The translations under genes and the position numbers were made by a program. Below, one piece after another: positions 25,578 through 32,342 of a stretch of DNA of 64,000 nucleotides (its first letter is position 1; each line of letters opens with the position of its first letter). The stretch comes from WLJO01 sp032117595 (lineage in GTDB: Bacteria; Actinomycetota; Acidimicrobiia; Acidimicrobiales; Ilumatobacteraceae), in NCBI GenBank assembly GCA_032117595.1, contig JAULYZ010000032.1:1-64000 (forward strand), written 5' to 3'. The notes beneath the pieces were generated by a model. That model worked only from the letters and a program-made list of their open reading frames with translations. It was not told where the DNA came from and ran no database searches.

Positions 25578-26276
25578 ATGGCCGAGACCGAGAACCTTCC
25601 CGACGAGACCGGAACCAGCCGCCGTGCCCTGCTCGCCAAGGCAGCAGCAGCCGGTGCGGTGGTGTACGCCGCACCGATCGTCAGCTCGATCCCGGCCTAC
25701 GCAGCGGGTGGACTCCCGAGCTTCAACTCGTCGAGCGGAACGCTCTGCGTCTGGTTCAGCCCGAACCAGAACAGCAAGAACGGCAAGTGGCACGCCGACG
25801 TGCTCCCGCTGAATGCCGACTCGGGCGCGACGCAGACCATGACTGTCTCCACCACCGTTGGCGGAACCTCTCGAAGCGTGCGCTTCTCGGGCAACCCGAA
25901 CAACATCCCGGGAACGAGCGGCGCTGCTCTCGCGACCGACACGTACACCTACCTCGGCGGTGGTTGCCGCATCGAGTCGCTCGACAGCGGCTGCTGGGTC
26001 GAGGTTCAGCACGTGGTGTGCCGTCCTCAGACCGGTTGGGACGATCCGGCCGACGATCCGGACAAGACCAAGGTCTGCCGCCCCACGAACGAGACAGCGG
26101 CTCCCTCGACGTGGGCGGTGGGTTCATCGAGCACGTCCATCGACCAAGCGGGCGCACCCAACGGTGACGTCGGCGGCGGAACATTCCAGGACGCCTACTA
26201 CCACACCGGTCGTACCGGTGCCGACAGCTCGAGCCGCTGCAAGTTCGGCATTCTCTTCCGGATTCGCTGCGTCTGA
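25578..26276 (+). CDS. Tat-exported cysteine-rich protein of unknown function
   Basis: 232 aa. The N-terminus has a twin-arginine signal: SRRALLAK at residues 14-21, a hydrophobic stretch (AAAAGAVVYAAPIVSSI), and a likely cleavage after AYA (residue 42). The ~190-residue mature part is rich in Ser, Thr, Gly and Asn and has seven cysteines, ending in RCKFGILFRIRCV; I recognise no family. A purine-rich ribosome site precedes the ATG and a strong terminator follows, which suggests high expression. Its position between PqqD and HPr-kinase-like genes makes it the candidate substrate of the block. Confidence 0.75.
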   Translation: MAETENLPDETGTSRRALLAKAAAAGAVVYAAPIVSSIPAYAAGGLPSFNSSSGTLCVWFSPNQNSKNGKWHADVLPLNADSGATQTMTVSTTVGGTSRSVRFSGNPNNIPGTSGAALATDTYTYLGGGCRIESLDSGCWVEVQHVVCRPQTGWDDPADDPDKTKVCRPTNETAAPSTWAVGSSSTSIDQAGAPNGDVGGGTFQDAYYHTGRTGADSSSRCKFGILFRIRCV

Positions 26277-26318
26277 TCCACCGCTGAGCGGCTCGCCTCC
26301 AGCGAGCGCATCATCTGA

Positions 26319-26353
26319 CTCACCGCCCCGTCACGGGGCGGTGAGTGCTTTTT
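26319..26353 (+). terminator. Strong intrinsic terminator of the Tat-protein gene
   Basis: A 12-bp perfect stem (CTCACCGCCCCG/CGGGGCGGTGAG) with a TCA loop is followed by TGCTTTTT. The loop is also the stop codon of the convergent gene on the other strand, so the two genes share the structure. There is no U-tract on the minus side. Confidence 0.9.
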
Positions 26354-27020
26354 CGAGCGCTTCGCGGCCCGATGCAATACAGCGAACCGGGACACGCCCC
26401 ACGAGGACAACGGCATCGTGGAGAGCGACCTCACCCAACGCGTTACCGAGCAAACGTGCCACCACCGTGCCTCGTGTGACGGGCGCATCGGGTTCACGGT
26501 GAAAGAGGAAGAGCGTCTCCAGCGGTAGCCGACGGGGCGACTCAGTGCTGCCGAGCGGTGCGTCGATCACCGCCTCGACAGCGGCAACGTCGATGAGCAC
26601 CGACTGTGCATACACGGGATCGAACCCCAGCCGTTCAAACTGTCGATGGGCGACGAACCGCGCACCTCCGAGCGGCACCACGGTGGCTCGTCCTTCCCGT
26701 ACCAGCACCATGCCGGGCAGTCGCAGGAAACCGGTTGCGTGCCGACTGCCGTGTGCTGCGAGCATGCGCATCAGCGCGGCGCGGAGCATGGCGACGTCCG
26801 GCGAGGTGGCGATGCGATCGGATCCATGGCGGAGGTTGGGCAAGGTACGTGGCGCCGACCTCTCGGCGGGCTGAGCGGGAGTGGTCTCGAGCGCAAGGTC
26901 GACGACGGAGCGCTCGACGTCGACGCTCCACGGTCTCAGTTCCTCGACGATCGAGGAGTCATCGCTCGCGACGACGACCACCGTGCCATCGAGTCCAATC
27001 GTGATGGAGTGCGGCCACAC
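26331..27020 (-). CDS. HPr-kinase-like protein lacking the P-loop
   Basis: 229 aa. The C-terminal half (LPLETLFLFHREPDAPVTRG...ALGEVALHDAVVLVGRVPVRCIASGREALEKAL) matches the corresponding region of the two neighbouring HPr-kinase-like proteins. Where those carry a Walker A motif, this one has VPLGGARFVAHRQFERLGF (around residues 115-133), with no GxxxxGKS. It is therefore probably a catalytically dead paralogue or substrate-binding partner. The start is GTG at 27020. It is the last gene of the minus-strand trio with PqqD copy 2 and kinase A. The assignment is by eye and should be tested by profile search. Confidence 0.6.
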   Translation of the reverse strand: MWPHSITIGLDGTVVVVASDDSSIVEELRPWSVDVERSVVDLALETTPAQPAERSAPRTLPNLRHGSDRIATSPDVAMLRAALMRMLAAHGSRHATGFLRLPGMVLVREGRATVVPLGGARFVAHRQFERLGFDPVYAQSVLIDVAAVEAVIDAPLGSTESPRRLPLETLFLFHREPDAPVTRGTVVARLLGNALGEVALHDAVVLVGRVPVRCIASGREALEKALTAP

Positions 27021-27038
27021 GGACCGCGCTGCGCCGTT

Positions 27039-27518
27039 TCAATCGTTCGGTGGATCGACAAGGAAACGCCAGCCCGCTCCGTCGACGACTGACACTCCCG
27101 CGCCAGGCGGCGCTGAGTGATCGGCCGCATCGGCATCCGCAAGGAAGCCATCGCGCAGCCAGACCGCAACGGCGGGTTCGAAGTCGTCCCGAACCTCGTC
27201 GACGGCTCGACCGAAGGCCTCGGCGACGTCGGTCATGATCTCGGTGAGCGTGGACCGGCCATCGATGCACTGCCACAGCAGCGCAGCCATCGGATCGAGC
27301 ACGTGACTCACCGAGGTGTCCGGATTCCACAACACGATTTCCTCGTTCAGGTGCACCCACTGAACGCCGTCGGACATTCGGTAGGCAGCGGCCGCATCGA
27401 CCGGCGGGAGCACCTCGGGCTCGGGGGGCGACTCGTACACCACCGGTACCTCGCCCACACCCTCAATGAAAACCGTTGCGGGCCGATCGGCGAAGAGATC
27501 ATCCGGGGAACCATTCAT
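27039..27518 (-). CDS. PqqD-domain protein (copy 2)
   Basis: A 159-aa protein. A PqqD-like domain covers about residues 48-128 (VQWVHLNEEIVLWNPDTSVSHVLDPMAALLWQCIDGRSTLTEIM...FEPAVAVWLRDGFL), with acidic/proline-rich extensions on both sides. Its ATG overlaps the stop of the HPr-kinase-like gene by four bases (ATGA), so the two are translated together. It probably presents a peptide to the kinase, by analogy with PqqD/RRE adaptors. Confidence 0.78.
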   Translation of the reverse strand: MNGSPDDLFADRPATVFIEGVGEVPVVYESPPEPEVLPPVDAAAAYRMSDGVQWVHLNEEIVLWNPDTSVSHVLDPMAALLWQCIDGRSTLTEIMTDVAEAFGRAVDEVRDDFEPAVAVWLRDGFLADADAADHSAPPGAGVSVVDGAGWRFLVDPPND

Positions 27519-28702
27519 GCCGCAACCCCGAGTTGGGCGAGGTGGGCGAGCGAGGCCGTCACGGTCGCCATGAGCGCAGACGGGTCGAGTTGATTGGCGG
27601 CAGCAACCTCACCCACGAGTGCCCCGACCGTCGTGCTGCCGTCGAGCAGGAGCAACCAGGCGGTGAGTACCTCATCGAGTTCCACAAGGTCGCCGGACTC
27701 GGTGCGGAGCAACGCCCGCTCACCGATACACGCACCCGACGTCCGTGCCGCAACACCGAGCGCCGACGAAGCGGTCACCGTGATCGGGCGTTTCCACGCC
27801 GACCTCGACCCGGGTGCGATGGCACGAACGGCTGGCCGTTGATACGTCGCCAAGGCCGCTGACCGCACTGCGTCCACTGCCGGTCCGCCGCCTCCATGCA
27901 CCATCGACCAGCACGGTACCGAGGCGCAGAGGCGCGCAGCGAGCGCCAATGCACCCGGGCCGTACCGATCGACGTCGAGCGCGTCGCTGAGCAGGTGGCG
28001 GGCCGCTGTCGCTGCGTGCATCGCCTCCAGGGTTGGCGCGGCGCGGGCTCTGAACTCGGTGAAGACGATCCCTGCGAGCGCCGGTGGCCGGTGGCCGGCC
28101 GGACGGTCGGGTGCGCCCGGCGACGCAGCAGCGATGGCACTCGCCGGCAGGTGCCAGATTCGATCTGACGCTGTGCCGCGCTGGGTCCGTGCGGGATTCC
28201 ATGCCGCAAGATGGGCAAAGGAGCCCGCCACCACCGAGATCGGCTTGCGGAGCGCCGAGAGACCGAGTTGTTCGTCGACGCCCACCCGCTCGTCGGTGAA
28301 GTACTGCATCCCGCCCGCAACCAGATCGGCGACCAGCGTGGACTTTCCCGATCCGGCGAGCCCGGCGATGACGAGGGAGCGTCCGGCGACACCGACAAGA
28401 CCAGCGTGGAGATGCAGCAGCGCGGGCTCCCGGTCGAGCGCGATCCGCATGAGCGCGTACATGACGTTGTCGCAGAGGCTGAGGTCGCCGTCGGGTTCCC
28501 ACTGCCGACCATCCACCCGAATCTCACCGCTGTCATCGACCGCAAACTGCACATCGACCCGTGTCGGGTCGACCACGATCTCGTCGGCGAGCATCCGGGC
28601 GATCTCCTCGAGCCGTTCAGCTGGCGCAGTGATTCGGACGAGGTCCTCTCCGAGCCGGACCACGATCGCTGTCGCTACGGGTGATCCCGATGGGCCGTTC
28701 AC
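27515..28702 (-). CDS. HPr-kinase-like protein with C-terminal PqqD-like domain (A)
   Basis: 395 aa. A P-loop GLAGSGKST at 114-122 follows LLHLHAGLVGVAGRSLVIAG, and D137-E138 (YFTDERV) matches the acidic pair after the P-loop in HPr kinase/phosphorylase. After the kinase core, residues ~325-395 form a PqqD-like module (LVELDEVLTAWLLLLDGSTTVGALVGEV...LAHLAQLGVA). Kinases of this type phosphorylate lasso-peptide precursors in a few bacteria. The GTG at 28702 lies 7 nt after TATCCT. It is divergent from a second fusion of the same design. Confidence 0.78.
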   Translation of the reverse strand: MNGPSGSPVATAIVVRLGEDLVRITAPAERLEEIARMLADEIVVDPTRVDVQFAVDDSGEIRVDGRQWEPDGDLSLCDNVMYALMRIALDREPALLHLHAGLVGVAGRSLVIAGLAGSGKSTLVADLVAGGMQYFTDERVGVDEQLGLSALRKPISVVAGSFAHLAAWNPARTQRGTASDRIWHLPASAIAAASPGAPDRPAGHRPPALAGIVFTEFRARAAPTLEAMHAATAARHLLSDALDVDRYGPGALALAARLCASVPCWSMVHGGGGPAVDAVRSAALATYQRPAVRAIAPGSRSAWKRPITVTASSALGVAARTSGACIGERALLRTESGDLVELDEVLTAWLLLLDGSTTVGALVGEVAAANQLDPSALMATVTASLAHLAQLGVAA

Positions 28703-28753
28703 CGTTCCAAGGATAGATCGGCACGGCAAGTGCCTCGGTAGCGTTTGTTCCCT
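28703..28753. promoter_or_regulatory. Divergent promoter of the two kinase genes
   Basis: The 51-bp gap holds TATCCT on the minus strand, 7 nt before GTG 28702, and TAGCGT on the plus strand (28739-28744), 9 nt before GTG 28754. Both genes would be leaderless and switched together. No clear -35 or palindrome is seen. Confidence 0.45.
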
Positions 28754-29938
28754 GTGAGCGCCGCGCCCCCGCATTCCTCGATGGTGCACCGCGCGCGAAC
28801 GACCCAACTCGGCCCGTACCGCCTTCGCCTCGAGACCAACTCAATTGCGACGGCCGGGCGATGGACCAACTTGCTCGCAGGACTACCCGACGGTGATCCC
28901 GCTGCGCCAACAATCGACATCGCAATAGCCAACGAACGGCTGCAGCTCACGGCACTGGTCGACAACGACGAGGTGTACCGCGGTGCTGACTCCTTCGCCC
29001 TCGAGATCGCCGTCACGAGACGGCTCAACGAGCGCAAGCTCGATGCAGAACCGCACCTCGTTCACCTGCACAGTGCTGCAGTGGCCGCAGGGGGTCTCGC
29101 CGTCCTCATCGTCGGACGATCGGGGCAGGGCAAGTCGACACTTGCGGCGCGGCTCGTCGAGCGAGGTTGGCAGTACGTCACCGACGAACAGGTGACGATC
29201 CGCCCCTCGGACCGCATGGTGGTCCCCTACGCGCGACCCATCACGTTGCGACGGGCCGTCTGGCGCCAGTTCCGCACCGTTCAGGGATCGGACGACGGCG
29301 ACGAGTCGCGACGGGTGGAGGTGCCGCTGAGCGACCTCGGCGGGACGGCGCAGCGCAGTGCCGTCCGCCCTGCAGTCGTCATTGCGCCGCAGTACGACCC
29401 CAGCGCGCACAACGAACTGTCGCCGATCGAGTCGCGCTCAGAGCTGGTGCGCCTGCTCGCATCGTGCTGCTACGACCTCGAACGGACCGGCCCGCTCGGC
29501 ATGGACGTCCTCGTCGAGGTCGCCAACCGATGCCCCGCGTGGAGACTGCCGTTCTCCGACCTCGACGCGGCCGCCGACTCGGTCGCAGCCGCACTCGAGC
29601 AGTCGATGGGCCACGCCGTGCCGGGCCAGAGAATGATCCCCACCTCCGGCGCTGGCCAGCGCCTTGGTCCGTTGCGGCGGCGGGACGGCGTGACGGTGTG
29701 GCAGTTCGGAGACTCCTCCGGCCTTGCGTTCGACCATCTGCGCCTCCGGTTCGTCAATCTCGACCCGCTCGGTGTGGCGGTCTGGGAGATGCTCGGGTCC
29801 GCAGCATCGGCTGCCGAACTCGTCGCAGCCGCACCGAGCCACGCCACCCGGACGGCGGTCGAGCAATGGATCGAGGGCCTGCTGGGCCTCGGGCTCCTCG
29901 AACGTTTCGCCGGTCCACACGGCAGACTCTCGGGATGA
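28754..29938 (+). CDS. HPr-kinase-like protein with C-terminal PqqD-like domain (B)
   Basis: 394 aa. LVHLHSAAVAAGGLAVLIVGRSGQGKST carries a Walker A motif at 121-129, and YVTDEQV supplies the acidic residue. Residues ~320-390 look PqqD-like (GLAFDHLRLRFVNLDPLGVAVWEMLGSAASAAELV...IEGLLGLGLLERF). It is a paralogue of kinase A, transcribed in the opposite direction. GTG 28754 is chosen (TAGCGT 9 nt upstream); ATG 28781 is an alternative. Its stop overlaps the nitroreductase start by four bases. Confidence 0.78.
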   Translation: MSAAPPHSSMVHRARTTQLGPYRLRLETNSIATAGRWTNLLAGLPDGDPAAPTIDIAIANERLQLTALVDNDEVYRGADSFALEIAVTRRLNERKLDAEPHLVHLHSAAVAAGGLAVLIVGRSGQGKSTLAARLVERGWQYVTDEQVTIRPSDRMVVPYARPITLRRAVWRQFRTVQGSDDGDESRRVEVPLSDLGGTAQRSAVRPAVVIAPQYDPSAHNELSPIESRSELVRLLASCCYDLERTGPLGMDVLVEVANRCPAWRLPFSDLDAAADSVAAALEQSMGHAVPGQRMIPTSGAGQRLGPLRRRDGVTVWQFGDSSGLAFDHLRLRFVNLDPLGVAVWEMLGSAASAAELVAAAPSHATRTAVEQWIEGLLGLGLLERFAGPHGRLSG

Positions 29939-30573
29939 AACTGAACCTGAGCGCCGACGAAGTCCTCACCACCACCCGCGCCGTTCGCAAGCGGCTCGAC
30001 TTCGACAAGCCCGTGCCCCGCGAGGTCGTGCTCGAGTGCCTCGACATCGCTTTGCAGGCACCCACCGGCTCCAACAGCCAGGGCTGGCACTGGATGTTCG
30101 TCGATGACCCCGCAAAGAAGCAGGGGCTCCGGGACATCTACAAGAAGTTGTTCGACGAGTACTCGAAGTACTCACGTGAGTGGCCCGACGGCGACCCCCG
30201 CGCCGATCAGAAACCCGGCGTGCGTTCGTCTGCGGAACACCTTGCAGAGAACTTCCACCGTGCGCCGGTACTCATGATCCCGCTCATCGAGGGCCGTCTC
30301 GACAATGCCCCGGTGTTCCAGGCTGCGTCGGCCTGGGGTTCACTGCTCCCCGCCGTGTGGAGCTTCATGCTGGCGCTCCGCGAGCGCGGCATGGGGTCCG
30401 CCTGGACCACCATCCACCTGCCGGCCGAACGTGAGGCAGCCGAACTGCTCGGCATCCCGTTCGACAAGTACACCCAGGGCGGCCTCTTCCCGATCGCTTA
30501 CACCATCGGCACCGAGTTCAAGCAGGCCAAGCGTCTCGACACCTCGCGCTTCGTCCACTGGAACAACTGGTAG
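29935..30573 (+). CDS. Nitroreductase-family flavoprotein
   Basis: A 212-aa FMN-type oxidoreductase. It shows TTRAVRKRLDFDKPVPREVVLECLDIALQAPTGSNSQGWHWMFV at the N-terminus (FMN phosphate-binding R-x-R/K and the SNxQ loop) and LLPAVWSFMLALRERGMGSAW later. Its ATG overlaps the kinase B stop (ATGA), so they are translated together. In other systems nitroreductase-fold enzymes oxidise azolines in peptides, but this sequence looks like a general stand-alone type. A link to the 24-30 kb block is possible, not shown. Confidence 0.85.
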   Translation: MKLNLSADEVLTTTRAVRKRLDFDKPVPREVVLECLDIALQAPTGSNSQGWHWMFVDDPAKKQGLRDIYKKLFDEYSKYSREWPDGDPRADQKPGVRSSAEHLAENFHRAPVLMIPLIEGRLDNAPVFQAASAWGSLLPAVWSFMLALRERGMGSAWTTIHLPAEREAAELLGIPFDKYTQGGLFPIAYTIGTEFKQAKRLDTSRFVHWNNW

Positions 30574-30605
30574 ATCGCACGCACGTCGCCGTCGTCGACG
30601 CCGGC

Positions 30606-31421
30606 TCAGTCCCGGAAGTTCGGCGACCGCTTCTCGAATCCGGCCATCACGGCCTCCACCTGATTCGGCGAACCGATGAGTGCTCCGATCTCCCGGCGCT
30701 CTGCGGCAAACTGCTCTGCAGCACCGTCGAGACCGTGGATCGAGAACAACCGCTTTGCTGCGCGGATGGCATCGGGATTGCGCGCAGCGATCTCCCGGGC
30801 CATCTCCATCGCATCGTCGTACGGGGTGTCGGACACCTTCGTGGCAAGACCGAGTTCCTTGGCCTCGCGACCCGTGAAGACGCGGGCCGTGAACGTCAGT
30901 TCCTTGGCAACGTCGAGTCCGCACAGGCGGGTGAGCGTCTGCGTCCCGGTCATGTCGGGGACGAGACCCCAATACGTCTCACGAACCGACATCTGGGTGT
31001 CAGGGTGCACAATTCGAATATCTGCGCCAAGCGCGATCTGGATGCCGCCGCCGAGAGCGTGACCGTGCACTGCAGCGATGACGGGAACCGGGATCTCCTG
31101 CCACACCCACGATGCCTGCTGGCCATGATGTGTGATCGAGCCATCCTTCACATTCGTGATGTTGTCGGCCTGACGGCTCCCGCCACCCGTGCCCTCGCCC
31201 TTCGACATCGACTGGAACGACGAGAAGTCGAGCCCGGCGCAGAATGACGGCCCGTTGCCCGACACGACCACCACTCGGACACCGGGTTCGGTCTTCAGGC
31301 GCTCGCCCGCACCGACGATGGCGGCGAACATCTCGCCGTCGAGCGCATTGCGCTTGTCGGCACGGTTGAAACGGACATCGGCGATGCCGCCAGAAACGGA
31401 GATGGTGACACGGTCAGACAT
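30606..31421 (-). CDS. Enoyl-CoA hydratase/isomerase family (crotonase)
   Basis: A 271-aa crotonase-fold protein. The oxyanion-hole regions are SGNGPSFCAGLDFSSF and AVHGHALGGGIQIALGADIRI, and the catalytic-glutamate region is MSVRETYWGLVPDM. Members hydrate or isomerise enoyl-CoA in beta-oxidation; the substrate is not readable. It is 18 bp downstream of the GntR regulator on the same strand and may be controlled by it. Confidence 0.88.
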   Translation of the reverse strand: MSDRVTISVSGGIADVRFNRADKRNALDGEMFAAIVGAGERLKTEPGVRVVVVSGNGPSFCAGLDFSSFQSMSKGEGTGGGSRQADNITNVKDGSITHHGQQASWVWQEIPVPVIAAVHGHALGGGIQIALGADIRIVHPDTQMSVRETYWGLVPDMTGTQTLTRLCGLDVAKELTFTARVFTGREAKELGLATKVSDTPYDDAMEMAREIAARNPDAIRAAKRLFSIHGLDGAAEQFAAERREIGALIGSPNQVEAVMAGFEKRSPNFRD

Positions 31422-31439
31422 GGACCCGAGTCTGGCAGG

Positions 31440-32180
31440 TCACTCGACGAGACGCAGACCCGTGGGGGCGATGGACGGCTCGACGTGCGGGAGTTCCACG
31501 ACGAATTCGGTGCGGTGCGCCGGGAAGATGTGCTCCGAGAAGAGCACCGGGCGACCGTCGTGGGCGGTGGTGATCCGCTCACATCGGAGTACCGGTGACC
31601 CGACGGGGATACCCAGCAGCACGGCATCCGCGGCGCCAGCAGCGTCGGCACCGATGGTCTGGGTGGCTCCGCTGAGACCGAGGGGAAGCAGCTCGTAGAA
31701 CGGCGACCGCTCGACATCGGCCCTCGACAGATCGGCACCCAGATCGGCGGGACACCACACCGTGACCACGGCGAAGGGCTCCCCGTCGGCGAGATTGAGA
31801 CGTCGCACCCGCAGCACCTGGTCTGCTCCGAGCACCCGCCGGACCCGTGCCGGCGCTGCGACGAACGCGAACTCGAGGATGCGACGTTGCGGGCTCATCC
31901 CGCTCGCCTCCATCTGGCCCTCGATGGTCACGAGGCGCGCAAGACGCTGACGCACCGGTTCGGAGGCGACGAACCAGCCGAAACCCTGCCGAGCTGCCAA
32001 CAAACCCTCGTCGCGCAGGAGTTCGAGCGCACGACGAACGGTGACCCGACTCGCGCCGAACTCCTCGCTCAGTTCCGATTCGCTCGGCAGTACCCGCCCG
32101 GCCGCGTAGTCGCCGGCCTCGAGGCGCAGACGCAGAGCATCGGCGATCTCGCGATAGCGAATCGTCCGACGATGGTTCAT
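31440..32180 (-). CDS. GntR-family regulator, HutC type (UTRA domain)
   Basis: A 246-aa protein with an N-terminal GntR winged helix (RYREIADALRLRLEAGDYAAGRVLPSESELSEEFGASRVTVRRAL) and a C-terminal UTRA ligand domain ending in LFSEHIFPAHRTEFVVEL. The ATG at 32180 is preceded by GGGAGCAGG. It is divergent from aconitase and upstream of a crotonase. HutC regulators sense small metabolites; the repeats before the aconitase gene make acn a candidate target. Confidence 0.88.
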   Translation of the reverse strand: MNHRRTIRYREIADALRLRLEAGDYAAGRVLPSESELSEEFGASRVTVRRALELLRDEGLLAARQGFGWFVASEPVRQRLARLVTIEGQMEASGMSPQRRILEFAFVAAPARVRRVLGADQVLRVRRLNLADGEPFAVVTVWCPADLGADLSRADVERSPFYELLPLGLSGATQTIGADAAGAADAVLLGIPVGSPVLRCERITTAHDGRPVLFSEHIFPAHRTEFVVELPHVEPSIAPTGLRLVE

Positions 32181-32283
32181 GGCCTGCTCCCGTGGTGCTC
32201 GTTCACGGCCCGCTCCCGCAAGCGCTGACCTCCCGGCGATGGTTGACCACCACCGACGCACCGGCGGGGTTCGTTGTGCCATG

Positions 32284-32312
32284 TTGCCAACTTGTCTTAG
32301 ACTTGTCTACAT
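32284..32312. promoter_or_regulatory. Candidate HutC operator and acn promoter
   Basis: Two direct copies of ACTTGTCT flank TAG. The arrangement also gives GTCT-T-AGAC and AGAC-TT-GTCT inverted repeats, like the GTCTAGAC core of HutC/NagR-type operators. A TTGCCA hexamer (32284-32289) begins the segment. The aconitase GAGGAG ribosome site lies at 32331-32336. The exact -10 is unclear. Confidence 0.55.
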
Positions 32313-32342
32313 ATCACCGCCGCAACTTGCGAGGAGCGCACC

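Noticed and set aside
24034..30573. Calling this block a lasso-peptide cluster
   Set aside because: No asparagine-synthetase-like cyclase, no transglutaminase-type protease and no short precursor peptide were found; only accessory-type genes are shared.
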